Shown here: piece by piece, positions 29,352 through 38,890 of the stretch
Position numbering within the stretch: the stretch's first letter is position 1
Layout of the letters: each line of letters opens with the position of its first letter
DNA from: Hydrogenophaga sp.
GTDB lineage: Bacteria; Pseudomonadota; Gammaproteobacteria; Burkholderiales; Burkholderiaceae_C
DNA: 64,000 nt
Assembly: GCF_030158645.1 (NCBI RefSeq)
Contig: NZ_JAOASO010000168.1
Span: 33,695-97,694 of the forward strand
Direction of reading: 5' to 3'
Notes under the pieces: generated by a model
The model's input: only the letters and a program-made list of their open reading frames with translations
The model's database searches: none
Told to the model about the DNA's origin: nothing
Made by a program: the position numbers and the translations under genes

Positions 29352-30400
29352 ACCGCATCTTCATCAGCTACCGGGCGTCCGACGGCAAAAAGGACGCCGA
29401 CCGTCTCTGCGCCGACCTCAGCCGGCTCTACGGTGCCGACCAGGTGTTCTTCGACAAGCAGGACCTCAGGGGCGGACATTCATGGCGCAGCGCCATCATG
29501 GCCGCGCTCGGCACGAAACCGGTGGTGCTGCTGCTGGTCACACCCGAGCTGCTGGGCATGGCACACCCCGAAGGCGGTCGGCGCATCGACCGCGATGACG
29601 ACCCCATCCGCGGCGAGGTGCTGACCGCCCAGGCCCACGGTGCCACCATCGTTCCGCTGCTCACCGAAGGCGTTTCGATGCCGGCGACCGGCGACATTCC
29701 GCCGCCACTGCGGTTTTTGAAGGAAGCGCATGCGCTCAAGCTGCGCACCGAAGACTGGGCCGACGACCTGGCCAAGATCGTGGCCGATCTGGCCACGCAC
29801 GGCATCCAGCCACTGGTGCGGCGCGACCCCGAGCGCCCGGAAAAGCGCACCTGGTTGCAGCGCATGCAGCGCGGCTTCATGTGGATCGGCGGCATCTTCG
29901 TCGGGCTCATCGTCATCGGTCTGCTGGTCCCCGAGGATGACGTGTCCGTCCCACCCCCACCGCCTCCGTCCGCGGCAGCCACACCCGCGCCGGCGCCGGT
30001 TCACGCCGCGCGCGATGTCTCCGGCCTGTGGTGGTCCATCGACGAAGACAACCGACGCTTGCGGGTGCAGTTCACCGTGAACAACGGTGCGATCCAGCTG
30101 CAGACCGACGCATTTCCCATCGCCTGGTATCCGCGCTGGCAGGCCTATGCCCAGGGTGTTCGCGAGATGGGACTGATCGTCAACGAGGTGCGCTACGTGG
30201 GCCAGGGTGCGCTCACCGATGTGATGGGCACCCCGCGCATCGAAATGCCGGTGCAAGCCGTCACCGCCGACGGCCGTGGCCCGCTGGACACCGGCAGCCT
30301 GGTGCTCACCGCCAGCGTCGATGGCCGCGAACTCACCGGTCAGCTCTGGAGCAACGGCGAGCAGGCCGAGACGCCGGTGCGGCTGCTGCGACAACCCTGA
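29348..30400 (+). CDS. TIR-domain protein with one membrane helix and a C-terminal beta domain
   Basis: 350 residues. The N-terminal TIR domain (1-150) opens with RIFISYRASD and keeps the likely catalytic E90 in DDPIRGEVLTA, typical of NAD-cleaving bacterial TIRs. A single hydrophobic helix (177-194, WIGGIFVGLIVIGLLVP) and a Pro/Ala-rich spacer (201-218) lead to a strand-rich domain (221-350, beginning DVSGLWWSID) that I cannot assign. The layout predicts a cytoplasmic TIR and a periplasmic domain, like a receptor. Start and previous stop overlap (ATGA), so it is translated with the giant CHAT protein. Confidence 0.85.
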   Translation: MNRIFISYRASDGKKDADRLCADLSRLYGADQVFFDKQDLRGGHSWRSAIMAALGTKPVVLLLVTPELLGMAHPEGGRRIDRDDDPIRGEVLTAQAHGATIVPLLTEGVSMPATGDIPPPLRFLKEAHALKLRTEDWADDLAKIVADLATHGIQPLVRRDPERPEKRTWLQRMQRGFMWIGGIFVGLIVIGLLVPEDDVSVPPPPPPSAAATPAPAPVHAARDVSGLWWSIDEDNRRLRVQFTVNNGAIQLQTDAFPIAWYPRWQAYAQGVREMGLIVNEVRYVGQGALTDVMGTPRIEMPVQAVTADGRGPLDTGSLVLTASVDGRELTGQLWSNGEQAETPVRLLRQP

Positions 30401-30418
30401 AACCCCATGGAGACTTTC

Positions 30419-31444
30419 ATGACCAAACTCGTTCACGTCTGCACCCAGCGCCTGCTGCCCGCCGAGCTCATGCAGTTCCAGCCTGTGGTGCGCAGCCGCG
30501 GCCGCACGCGCGCGATCATGCCGCTGGGCAAGCTCTGGATGAACGGCAGCACGCTGCGCGTTCGGTTCATCGGCGGTACCGCCGCACAGCAGGCCAAGGT
30601 GCGCGAGCAGGCACAGTGGTGGACGGTGCACGCCAACCTGAAGTTCGAGTTCAACAACGCCCCCGACGCCGAGATCCGCATCAGCTTCGACCCGGCCAAG
30701 GGCGCCTGGTCCTACGTGGGCACCGACAACCGCAGCATCCCGCAAGACCAGCCCACCATGAACCTGGGCTTCATGGACGGCGGCACGGTGGCGCACGAGT
30801 TCGGTCACGCCATCGGGCTGATGCACGAGCACCAGAACCCGGCGGGTGGCATCCAGTGGAACGAAGCGGCGGTGATCCGCGACCTCTCGGGCCCGCCCAA
30901 CAACTGGAGCGAGGCCACCATCCGGCACAACGTGCTCGACAAGTACCGCGCCGACCAGATCAACGGCACCACCTTCGACCCCGACTCGGTGATGCTGTAT
31001 TTCTTCCCGGGCAGCTGGGTCCAGAGCGGTGTGGGCACGCGCGCCAACGCGGCACTCTCGGCACTCGACAAGGCCTTCATCGGTGGCGCCAAGGCTTACC
31101 CCAAAGCCGCCCCCACCTTGGTGGACGCGAAAGAGATCCAGGTCGGCGCCACCCGGCGCACCTCGGCGTCCATCGGCAAGGCGGGCGAAGAAGACGTGTT
31201 CCAGTTCCAAGTGAAGAGCGCGGGCAGGCACATCATCGACACCCGTGGCCCCACCGACGTGGTGATGAAACTCTTCGGGCCCGACAGCCCCACCGCCGTG
31301 ATCGCCGAAGACGACGACAGCGGCGTGGACACCAACGCGCTCATCCACGCCGACCTGATTCCGGGTCGCTACCACATCCAGGTGCGCCACTACAACAAAG
31401 CCAGCGGCATGGGGAACTACTCGGTGAAGGTGCGGCGCGCCTGA
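30419..31444 (+). CDS. Metzincin-type zinc metallopeptidase with PPC domain
   Basis: 341 residues. The catalytic helix HEFGHAIGLMH (H126, E127, H130, H136) fits the HExxHxxGxxH metzincin motif, and SVMLYFFPGSW about 60 residues later could supply the Met-turn. The N-terminal part resembles astacin/M12-like domains. The C-terminal region (about 240-341) is a PPC (pre-peptidase C-terminal) beta-sandwich with FQFQVKSAGRHIIDTRGPTD and an acidic EDDDSG loop. No signal peptide is visible. The ATG at 30419 has GGAG 6 bases upstream; an in-frame ATG at 30407 lacks one. It lies between the two TIR genes. Confidence 0.85.
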   Translation: MTKLVHVCTQRLLPAELMQFQPVVRSRGRTRAIMPLGKLWMNGSTLRVRFIGGTAAQQAKVREQAQWWTVHANLKFEFNNAPDAEIRISFDPAKGAWSYVGTDNRSIPQDQPTMNLGFMDGGTVAHEFGHAIGLMHEHQNPAGGIQWNEAAVIRDLSGPPNNWSEATIRHNVLDKYRADQINGTTFDPDSVMLYFFPGSWVQSGVGTRANAALSALDKAFIGGAKAYPKAAPTLVDAKEIQVGATRRTSASIGKAGEEDVFQFQVKSAGRHIIDTRGPTDVVMKLFGPDSPTAVIAEDDDSGVDTNALIHADLIPGRYHIQVRHYNKASGMGNYSVKVRRA

Positions 31445-31459
31445 GCGAAAGCACAACCC

Positions 31460-32188
31460 ATGAAAGACTTCTTCGTCAGCTACAACCGGGCCGACCGCGC
31501 CTGGGCCGAGTGGCTGGCGTGGCAGCTGGAGGCGGCAGGCTATGCCGTCGTGATCCAGGCCTGGGACTTTCGACAGGGCGGCAACTACGTGCTGGACATG
31601 CAACGCGCCATCGACAGCGCGCAGCGCACCCTGATTGTTCTCTCACCCGACTTCCTGGCCTCGCAGTACACCGCACCCGAATGGGCTGCGGCCTTTGCCC
31701 AGGACCCCACGGGCGCACAGGGCCGGCTGCTGCCGGTTCGCGTGCGCGAGTGCCAGCCCACCGGCCTGCTCGCCCAGATCGTCTACATCGACCTGGTGGG
31801 CATCAAAAACCGCGATGAGGCGCGCGAACGCCTGCTGGCCGGGGCCGCGAAGGGGCGCGTCAAGCCCGAGACCGAACCCGACATGCCCATGCTCGCACAT
31901 GGACATTCGGGTGCGGGTCCGGAGCCGGCTTGGCCCCCCTCGCTGACACTCGCGGCGCGCCTCGCTGCCAGCGTGTTCTGGCGCATGGCCCGGTTCTCTC
32001 TGGTGCTGCTCGCCGTTGCCTTCGTGGTGCTGGCACTGCTCGCCGAGGCCTTGCCGGCCTGGCGTTCCGAGAGCCCGGCCCGGCTCTACATGGCGGCACT
32101 GCTGTGGGGACTCGTGGTGGCGCTGGCGCTGGAGTGGCTGCTGCACCGGCGGGAACGCATGGCCACACCTCAGGGGAGTCGCACATGA
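31460..32188 (+). CDS. TIR-domain protein with C-terminal membrane hairpin
   Basis: 242 residues. TIR domain 1-135 opens with KDFFVSYNRADRAWAEWLA and carries the likely catalytic E74 in YTAPEWAAAFA, with the second-box motif IQAWDFRQGGN. Two C-terminal hydrophobic helices (about 178-198 and 209-226) form a membrane hairpin. The TIR resembles the effector TIRs found fused to NB-ARC or repeat domains in other bacteria, but here it stands alone. Its stop overlaps the ATG of the following gene (ATGA). It shares little sequence with the other TIR protein of the cassette beyond the fold. Confidence 0.86.
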   Translation: MKDFFVSYNRADRAWAEWLAWQLEAAGYAVVIQAWDFRQGGNYVLDMQRAIDSAQRTLIVLSPDFLASQYTAPEWAAAFAQDPTGAQGRLLPVRVRECQPTGLLAQIVYIDLVGIKNRDEARERLLAGAAKGRVKPETEPDMPMLAHGHSGAGPEPAWPPSLTLAARLAASVFWRMARFSLVLLAVAFVVLALLAEALPAWRSESPARLYMAALLWGLVVALALEWLLHRRERMATPQGSRT

Positions 32189-34113
32189 ACATCTCGCTCG
32201 CACGCCTGGGGCTCGCCGTGCTGCTGCTCGGTGCCGTGTCGGGCGTCTCAGCGGCGCCCGATCCAGCGGCCCTCGCGGCTTTGAAGGCCGCACAAGACCG
32301 GCTGACCCAACGGGAACAGCTCCACCGCCAGACCCAGGCCGCCGCCAGCGCGGCCCGGCAGCTCGGGGCCTCGGTGCAGGCCACGCGCAACGCCTGGGAG
32401 GCCAGCCGCCAGGCGGGTGCCGCCGCACGCGATGCCGTGGCCGCCGCCACCGACTGCCTGGCCCAGGTGCCCAAGGCCATCGACGCGCAGACCCGGGCAC
32501 TGGACGATGTCGTGGCATCGCAGGCGCTGTCGACCCAGGCGGTGCAAGCCGTGATTGCCGCCGATGGGCCGGCGTTGGAGCGGGCCGCGCGCGCTTCGGA
32601 CGCCGCGTTCCAGCGGCGCGTCGCAGCCGAACAGGGCGCAGACGGCCAGCGGGAAGCCTTGCGCAGCCTTGTGCAGCGGTGCACCAGCGCCACACGACAA
32701 GCCGATGTGCGGCTTGACCTGGCCTTCGAACAACAGCACAGCCTGACCCGCCGGGTCACCGAAGTGCCCGCTCAACAACAGGAACTGGCGACCCGATGGA
32801 CCGAAGCCGCTGCAGGGCACCGCGCCGCTGCGCGCGCGGGCTGGGTCGCCGCACCTCCGCCCGACCTGACGCTGCCGGATGGCGACATTGGCCGCTCGCT
32901 GGCGCGCGCCATGTCCCCCGCGCCGAGCAGAGGACAGCGCGCCCATGACGCGGCGCTCCTGCCATTGCGGCAACCGCAAGCCGATCCGTTGCCACAGGCC
33001 CAAACACTGGCACGCCTGCTCGACGCGGCGGCGTACCTCGATCTCGTCAACGCTCCACCCGCCTGCTCCGACACCGCGGCTTGCGACGCCATGAGGGCCG
33101 AACGCCGCGAGATCGCACCACGCATCGCGCTGGCGCAAGAGCAGCTGCGCGCAACACGCCTGGCCGCGTCATCAGCCGCTCGGGAGGTGGCCTCGCTCTC
33201 AGGGCCCTTGCAGGTGGAACTGCTTGTGCACCGCAGCGCCTTGGCCCTGGCCGACGCCGACCTCGCGCGTGTGCTGGACGATGCCGCCGCAGGCAGCCAG
33301 AGCGCCGACGCGGCACTGCGCATGCTGCAAGCCCGGGCTGCTGCCGCCCTGGCACAGGCCGAAGCCGATTGGGAGTCCGCCTGGCGGCAGGCCCATGGTC
33401 GCCCCCCTGAACCGCGTGTGAGCACCGTGCCCTTCAGCGCCAAGCTCAACATGCAGGCCATGCCCGCACCCGCCGCCACCATGAGCGCAGCGATCGACCT
33501 GCGCAGCCATGCTTACGAATGGTTCGAGGCATGGAACACCGAGCGCAAGGGCTTTGGCGCTTACACCTACGTGCTGATGCGCAGTGCCAGCGACCTGGGC
33601 AACGCGGACGCCAGACGGCGTTTCTCAAAGCTGCTGGAAACGCTGCAAAAGTTGCCCCAGGCACATCTGGTGGACCCAGACCAGGCGCGCCACGTCAATC
33701 TGTTCTGCCTTCCCGGCGCGCGCGTCGAGGACTCCAGCGCCCTGCCCTATGCCAGCGACCTTGGCCAGCAGCTCAAGTTGCGCGCCCAAAACGGCCTGCT
33801 GACCCGCAAGGAAGTGAGCCAGCGCCTGCTGGCCTCACCCGGTCCGTTCCTGATTACCTTGCCCGGCCGGATGGCGGACGTGTCGTCCGGCTCACCGCTG
33901 CTGTTTGCCGACCTGTCCTCGTACCCGGACGATGCCATTGCCGACTTGGCCACGCATTACATGAACGGTCTGGTCAACGACTTTCCGAGCCAGCAACTGC
34001 TCTGGAAGCCGCCGGTGTTACAGCGCGTGGCCCTGGTCATGATCCACCTCGCCACAGGCACAGGCGACATGGTGAGCACCCTCATGCCCACGGCACAGGC
34101 CGCGCCGCGCTGA
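32185..34113 (+). CDS. Exported coiled-coil protein of unknown function
   Basis: 642 residues. A clear signal peptide (LGLAVLLLGAVSGVSA, cleavage near residue 24) directs export. About residues 25-430 are long Ala/Arg/Gln/Asp/Glu-rich helices, probably coiled coils. From about residue 430 a more globular domain follows (starting near FSAKLNMQAMPAPA), with motifs such as RSHAYEWFEAWNTERKGFGA and an acidic-aromatic FADLSSYPDDAI. I recognise no known family. It is the last gene of the cassette, co-translated with the second TIR protein, and ends 4 bases before the convergent ahpF. It could be the envelope-acting component (inference). Confidence 0.8.
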   Translation: MNISLARLGLAVLLLGAVSGVSAAPDPAALAALKAAQDRLTQREQLHRQTQAAASAARQLGASVQATRNAWEASRQAGAAARDAVAAATDCLAQVPKAIDAQTRALDDVVASQALSTQAVQAVIAADGPALERAARASDAAFQRRVAAEQGADGQREALRSLVQRCTSATRQADVRLDLAFEQQHSLTRRVTEVPAQQQELATRWTEAAAGHRAAARAGWVAAPPPDLTLPDGDIGRSLARAMSPAPSRGQRAHDAALLPLRQPQADPLPQAQTLARLLDAAAYLDLVNAPPACSDTAACDAMRAERREIAPRIALAQEQLRATRLAASSAAREVASLSGPLQVELLVHRSALALADADLARVLDDAAAGSQSADAALRMLQARAAAALAQAEADWESAWRQAHGRPPEPRVSTVPFSAKLNMQAMPAPAATMSAAIDLRSHAYEWFEAWNTERKGFGAYTYVLMRSASDLGNADARRRFSKLLETLQKLPQAHLVDPDQARHVNLFCLPGARVEDSSALPYASDLGQQLKLRAQNGLLTRKEVSQRLLASPGPFLITLPGRMADVSSGSPLLFADLSSYPDDAIADLATHYMNGLVNDFPSQQLLWKPPVLQRVALVMIHLATGTGDMVSTLMPTAQAAPR

Positions 34114-34117
34114 GACG

Positions 34118-35710
34118 TCAGGCCGCGACGGCTTCTTCCACCTTGGCGGCCACCACCGGCTGGCGGATCAAATAGTCGAAGGCGCTGAGCGCGGCCTTGG
34201 AACCATCGCCCGCAGCGATGACGATCTGCTTGTAGGGCACGGTCGTGCAGTCACCCGCAGCAAACACGCCGGGCACGTTGGTGTGGCCTTTGGCATCGAT
34301 CTCGATCTCGCCGTAGCGGCTCAGGTCCACGGTGCCTTTGAGCCATTCGGTGTTGGGCACCAGGCCGATCTGCACGAACACACCTTCCAGCGCCAGGTGC
34401 TTCACCTCGCCGCTCACGCGGTCCTTGAACGACATGCCGTTGACCTTGCCACCGGCACCCGTGATCTCGGTGGTCTGTGCGTTCACGTTGATGGTCACAT
34501 TGGGCAGGCTTTTCAGCTTGCTCACCAACACCGCATCGGCCTTCAGCGCGTCGGCGAATTCAACCAGCGTCACGTGCTTCACGATGCCGGCCAGGTCGAT
34601 CGCGGCTTCCACGCCGGAGTTGCCCCCGCCGATCACCGCCACGTCCTTGCCCTTGAAGAGCGGGCCATCGCAATGCGGGCAATACGCCACGCCCTTGTTC
34701 TTGTACTCGGTCTCGCCGGGCACGTTCACGTTGCGCCAGCGCGCACCGGTGGACAGGATCACGCTGCGGGCCTGCAGCACCGCGCCGTTGGCCATTTGCA
34801 CCCGCACCAGACCGCCCGCTTCAGCGGCCGGGATGATCTTGTCGGCGCGCTGCAGGTTCATGATGTCCACGTCGTAGTGGCGCACCTGGGCTTCGAGCGC
34901 GGCGGCAAACTTCGGTCCGTCGGTCTCCAGCACGCTGATGTAGTTCTCGATCGCCATGGTGTCGTTGGTCTGGCCACCAAACCGCTCGGCGGCCACGCCC
35001 ACGCGGATGCCCTTGCGGGCGGCGTACACGGCCGCAGCCGCACCCGCCGGCCCACCACCGACGATCAGCACATCAAAGGGATCCTTGGCGCTGAGCTTGG
35101 CGGCTTCGCGCTCGTCGGACTTCACGTCCAGCTTGGCAACAATCTCTTCGAGCAGCATGCGGCCCGAGCCAAACAACTCGCCATTGAGGAAGACCATGGG
35201 CACGGCCAGAATCTGGCGCTCGTCAACCTCGGCCTGGTACAGGCCGCCGTCGATCACCGTGGCTTTCACGGCCGGGTTCAGGATGGACATCAGCGTCAGT
35301 GCCTGCACCACGTCCGGGCAGTTGTGGCACGAGAGGCTCATGTACATCTCGAAATTGAAGTCGCCTTCCAGGCCCTTGATCTGGTCGATCACGGCGGCTT
35401 CGACCTTGGGTGGGTGGCCACCGGTCCACAGCAGCGCCAGCACCAGCGACGTGAACTCGTGGCCCAGCGGGATCGCGGCGAAGCGCACGCCGGTGGTTTC
35501 ACCGTCGCGAGCGATCACGAACGATGGCTTGCGCGCATCGGTGCCGCTCTCGTCATAGCTCACCAGGTCGGAGAGCTCGGCCACTTCCTGCAGCAACTCC
35601 TTCATCTCGGTCGCGCCAGCGCTCTCGTCGAGCGAAGCAATCAGTCGGATCGGGCGCTGCAGCTTGCCCAGGTAGGCCTGCAACTGGGCCTTGAGGTTGG
35701 TGTCGAGCAT
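34118..35710 (-). CDS. ahpF: Alkyl hydroperoxide reductase subunit F
   Basis: NADH-dependent flavoprotein disulfide reductase that recharges AhpC. It has 530 residues (usual about 520). The N-terminal double thioredoxin-fold domain carries the CxxC C128-HN-C131. The FAD site [11 protein letters not shown] is at 217-227. The thioredoxin-reductase-type CxxC is C344-PH-C347, followed by the NADH-binding [13 protein letters not shown]. The ATG at 35708-35710 follows AGGAG. It lies 94 bases downstream of ahpC on the same strand. Confidence 0.97.
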   Translation of the reverse strand: MLDTNLKAQLQAYLGKLQRPIRLIASLDESAGATEMKELLQEVAELSDLVSYDESGTDARKPSFVIARDGETTGVRFAAIPLGHEFTSLVLALLWTGGHPPKVEAAVIDQIKGLEGDFNFEMYMSLSCHNCPDVVQALTLMSILNPAVKATVIDGGLYQAEVDERQILAVPMVFLNGELFGSGRMLLEEIVAKLDVKSDEREAAKLSAKDPFDVLIVGGGPAGAAAAVYAARKGIRVGVAAERFGGQTNDTMAIENYISVLETDGPKFAAALEAQVRHYDVDIMNLQRADKIIPAAEAGGLVRVQMANGAVLQARSVILSTGARWRNVNVPGETEYKNKGVAYCPHCDGPLFKGKDVAVIGGGNSGVEAAIDLAGIVKHVTLVEFADALKADAVLVSKLKSLPNVTINVNAQTTEITGAGGKVNGMSFKDRVSGEVKHLALEGVFVQIGLVPNTEWLKGTVDLSRYGEIEIDAKGHTNVPGVFAAGDCTTVPYKQIVIAAGDGSKAALSAFDYLIRQPVVAAKVEEAVAA

Positions 35711-35804
35711 GAAATTCTCCTGAATGGGGTTGAGGCATCAATGCCGCCGGTGGATGGGCCACAAGGGCCCATCGGTCTGCGGTACTAACTGCTGAGCAGA
35801 AAGA

Positions 35805-36368
35805 TCAGATCTTGCCCACGAGGTCCAGCGAAGGGGTGATCGTCTTCGCGCCTTCGTTCCACTTGGCAGGGCACACCTGGCCTGGGTTGTTGGCCACGAA
35901 CTGGGCGGCCTTGAGCTTGCGCAGGGTTTCTTTCACGTCGCGGGCGATCGCGTTGTCGTGAATTTCGGCGGTCTTGATCACGCCTTCGGGGTTGATGATG
36001 AAGGTGCCGCGCAGTGCCAGGCCTTCTTCTTCGATGTGCACGCCGAACGCGCGGGTCAGCGTGTGGGTTGGGTCGCCGATCAGCGGGAACTTGGCCTTGC
36101 CCACGGCGGGCGAGGTCTCGTGCCACACCTTGTGTGCGAAGTGGGTGTCGGTGGTCACGATGTAGACCTCGGCGCCGACCTTCTGGAACTCAGCGTAGTT
36201 GTCGGCTGCGTCTTCCACTTCGGTGGGGCAGTTGAACGTGAACGCGGCCGGCATGAAGATCAGAACCGACCACTCGCCGCGCAGGCTGGCGTCGGAGACG
36301 GGTACGAACTTGCCGTTGTGGAAGGCTTGGGCCTGGAAAGGCTGGACGGTGGTGTTGATCAGGGACAT
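35805..36368 (-). CDS. ahpC: Alkyl hydroperoxide reductase subunit C (peroxiredoxin)
   Basis: Typical 2-Cys peroxiredoxin that reduces H2O2, organic peroxides and peroxynitrite, recycled by AhpF. It has 187 residues, the standard length. The peroxidatic C47 is in AAFTFNCPTE and the resolving C166 in GQVCPAKW. The GDPTHTLTRAFGV segment is characteristic of the AhpC1 group. OxyR-like half-sites lie 70-112 bases upstream of the ATG (36366-36368). Confidence 0.98.
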   Translation of the reverse strand: MSLINTTVQPFQAQAFHNGKFVPVSDASLRGEWSVLIFMPAAFTFNCPTEVEDAADNYAEFQKVGAEVYIVTTDTHFAHKVWHETSPAVGKAKFPLIGDPTHTLTRAFGVHIEEEGLALRGTFIINPEGVIKTAEIHDNAIARDVKETLRKLKAAQFVANNPGQVCPAKWNEGAKTITPSLDLVGKI

Positions 36369-36439
36369 GGTGTTTCCTTTGAAGTGAAGTTGCAGGGAAT
36401 GGTGAGCGGGATGCTGTGGTTTTCAGCGACCCCTGAACT

Positions 36440-36480
36440 ATAGCTGATGGCTATCGCTTTTCAGTATTGATAGTCTCTAT
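36440..36480 (-). promoter_or_regulatory. OxyR-like binding site upstream of ahpC
   Basis: The plus strand reads ATAG-N7-CTAT (36440-36454), a full half of the OxyR consensus, followed by a second cluster ATAG-N3-CTAT (36470-36480). The spacing of the second pair departs from the consensus ATAG-N7 repeats. Because ahpC is a classic OxyR target, the site is credible. Confidence 0.55.
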
Positions 36481-36540
36481 CCGGTCAATAGTTGAAATGT
36501 AGCGCCTCGGCGGTCTGGGATGATCGCCTGCTTACATTTT

Positions 36541-36559
36541 AATGCGAATCGTTCTCGTT
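36541..36559 (+). promoter_or_regulatory. Fur box upstream of the TonB-dependent receptor
   Basis: AATGCGAATCGTTCTCGTT matches the palindromic Fur consensus AATGAGAATCATTCTCATT at 16 of 19 positions. It overlaps or precedes a possible -10 (TATACAAT, 36563-36570), 80 bases before the receptor ATG. Iron-replete repression of the receptor is expected. Confidence 0.8.
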
Positions 36560-36638
36560 CGATATACAATCTGGACTTCCAGCCAGCCAGAACGCCTCCG
36601 CGTGCAGCCAGCCGAAAACCCTTCAGCTTGTTGCCACC

Positions 36639-38864
36639 ATGTCCCAACGGAAAACCCGCCAGCACCACCTCCTGCCCGCCTCCCACCCTCGCGCGCCCAC
36701 CACAGCCACCACCGCCATGCTGCCTCTGGGTGCGATGCTGCTGGCCGGCTCACTCAGCGCCCTGGCCCAAACCGCGCCGGCCGACACGCTGCCCACCGTG
36801 ACCGTGCGCGAGCAGGCCGACGTGCCTCAAACCAAAAACAGCTTGCGCACCACCGCGAGCAGCATCGGCAAGGGCAACCAGGCGCTGCGCGACATACCGC
36901 AATCGGTGACGGTGATGACCGAGCGCCTGATCGACGACCGCAATCTCGACGATTTCCGCGAAGTGCTGCGCACCACCGCCGGCGTGACTTTCCAGGCCGG
37001 TGAAACAGGCGAAGAGGACGTGCGACTGCGCGGCTTTTCACTGGGGCAAGCCGGCGACATCTACACCGACGGCATCCGCGACGGCGCGCTTTATGAGCGC
37101 GACACCTTCAACAACGATCGCGTCGAAGTGCTCAAGGGCTCGGCCTCCATGCTGTTCGGCAAGGGCTCCACCGGCGGCGTGGTCAACCAGGTCAGCAAGC
37201 AGCCGTTTTTGCTGGACCAGCACGAGGTGACCACCACGCTGGGCACGGGCCGCGAAGCGCGCCTGACCGGCGACTTCAACTTCCATACAGGCGAAGACTC
37301 GGCCTTCCGCCTCAATGCCATGGTGCATGAGGAGAACCATTACGGTGCGAAGGTAAGCAAGCGCGGTGTCGCGCCCACCTACCGCTGGGGCATTGGTTCG
37401 CGCAACGAGTTCTCGGTCGGGCTGTACCACCTCGAATCCGAGGGCACGCCCAACTACAACCACCCCTGGTTCATCCAGAACGATGTCATTCAGCCCACCT
37501 TGCCAGCGCGCAACTACTACGGTCTGGCCAGTGACCACCTCGACACGTCGGCCGACTACGTCACGCTCAGCCACACGCACCGCTTTGACCGCCAGAATTC
37601 GCTGACGACCCGCTTGCGCCACGGCCGCTACGAGCGCGACCTGCTGGCCAGCGTGATCCGCTTCGGGACCACCGGCGGCGCACCCACCACCATCAACAAC
37701 CTTGGCCCCAGCACCATCCTCACCCGTTCGCCCAAAGGGCGCATCGGCGTCAGCGACACCACGCAGATCCAGAGCGACTATGTGGGAACATTCAATGGCC
37801 TGGGCAAAAGGCACGACCTGCTCGCCGGCGTGGACATCTACCAGGAAGACGCCAAACGCGCGAACAACTTCCCCGGCCCATCGAGCGGGCTGACCACCAC
37901 CGTGGGCACACCCAACGACGGGGACTCGTTTGCCGATGCACGCGGCGCCGTGCCGTTCAACACCTTCGACGCCCGCAACATTGGCCTGTATGTGCAGGAC
38001 ACGGTGAGCCTGAACTCCACCGTCAAACTCATCGGCGGCCTGCGCTACGACAACTTCAAGGCCACTTACGTCACCAGCACCGGCGTGGCGAACGACGTGT
38101 CGGCCAACTTGTGGAGCCCGCGCGTGGGCGCCTTGTTCCAGCCCGACGACAACACCTCGTATTACGTCTCGTTCGGCACCTCGTTCAACACATCGGGCGA
38201 CACCTACCAGTTCACGCCAGGCGCGCCCAACGCCAAGGACGCCAACACGCCGCCGGAGAAAAGCCGCAACCTGGAGATCGGCGGCAAGTTCGAGCTGTTC
38301 GAGAAGCGTGCCTCGCTGGGTGCGGCGCTCTTCTATTCGGAAAAGTACAACGAACGCAACACCGACCCCGACACCGCCAGCACCCAGCAATTGCTCTCCG
38401 GCAAGCGCCACGCCGCTGGCGTGGAGATCAACCTGGCCGGTCGCATCACGCCGAAATGGGACGTCTTCTACAACCACACCTGGATCCCGAGCGCGAAGAT
38501 CGACAAGAGCAATGTGGTGCTCAACCCCGCCGGCACCGGCGCGCAAGTGCAGGGCGACCGCCCGGGCCTCACGCCCAAGCACAGCGCGAGCCTGTGGACC
38601 ACCTACCTGGTGATGCCCAAGCTACGCATCGGCGGTGGCCTGAACTACCGGGGCCAGCAAAACCCGGAAGGTTCGCGCCATATCGTGGCCGACAGCTTCG
38701 TCACGTTCGACGCCATGGCCGAGTACACGATCACCGAGACCACCACGCTCAAGCTCAACGTCACCAACCTGACCGACGAGCTCTACGCCGACTCGCTGTA
38801 CCGCGGCTTCTACGTGCCTGGTGCCGCGCGCACGGTGCAGCTGACGCTGAAGAAACTGTTCTGA
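36639..38864 (+). CDS. TonB-dependent siderophore receptor (catecholate/Fiu-like)
   Basis: Outer-membrane 22-strand receptor that imports ferric siderophores using TonB/ExbB/ExbD energy. It has 741 residues. Signal peptide (about 1-44), then plug domain with [25 protein letters not shown] and [19 protein letters not shown], and a barrel ending in the aromatic C-terminus LTLKKLF. The plug resembles the FhuE/FpvA/Fiu-type siderophore group rather than heme receptors. The next gene is a PiuC-type dioxygenase, a partner of Fiu/PiuA-like catecholate receptors. Fur-regulated by the box upstream. Confidence 0.93.
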   Translation: MSQRKTRQHHLLPASHPRAPTTATTAMLPLGAMLLAGSLSALAQTAPADTLPTVTVREQADVPQTKNSLRTTASSIGKGNQALRDIPQSVTVMTERLIDDRNLDDFREVLRTTAGVTFQAGETGEEDVRLRGFSLGQAGDIYTDGIRDGALYERDTFNNDRVEVLKGSASMLFGKGSTGGVVNQVSKQPFLLDQHEVTTTLGTGREARLTGDFNFHTGEDSAFRLNAMVHEENHYGAKVSKRGVAPTYRWGIGSRNEFSVGLYHLESEGTPNYNHPWFIQNDVIQPTLPARNYYGLASDHLDTSADYVTLSHTHRFDRQNSLTTRLRHGRYERDLLASVIRFGTTGGAPTTINNLGPSTILTRSPKGRIGVSDTTQIQSDYVGTFNGLGKRHDLLAGVDIYQEDAKRANNFPGPSSGLTTTVGTPNDGDSFADARGAVPFNTFDARNIGLYVQDTVSLNSTVKLIGGLRYDNFKATYVTSTGVANDVSANLWSPRVGALFQPDDNTSYYVSFGTSFNTSGDTYQFTPGAPNAKDANTPPEKSRNLEIGGKFELFEKRASLGAALFYSEKYNERNTDPDTASTQQLLSGKRHAAGVEINLAGRITPKWDVFYNHTWIPSAKIDKSNVVLNPAGTGAQVQGDRPGLTPKHSASLWTTYLVMPKLRIGGGLNYRGQQNPEGSRHIVADSFVTFDAMAEYTITETTTLKLNVTNLTDELYADSLYRGFYVPGAARTVQLTLKKLF

Positions 38865-38890
38865 GCCAGGGCTGCCCGCACCGACACACC

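Noticed and set aside
32185..34113. Gasdermin or pore-forming protein
   Set aside because: The signal peptide and long coiled coils do not fit gasdermin, and I see no protease-site linker between pore and inhibitory domains.
21650..34117. Recent genomic island with integrase or tRNA attachment site
   Set aside because: No integrase, transposase, tRNA or direct repeats are seen at the borders, and base composition looks like the flanks. Older transfer cannot be excluded.
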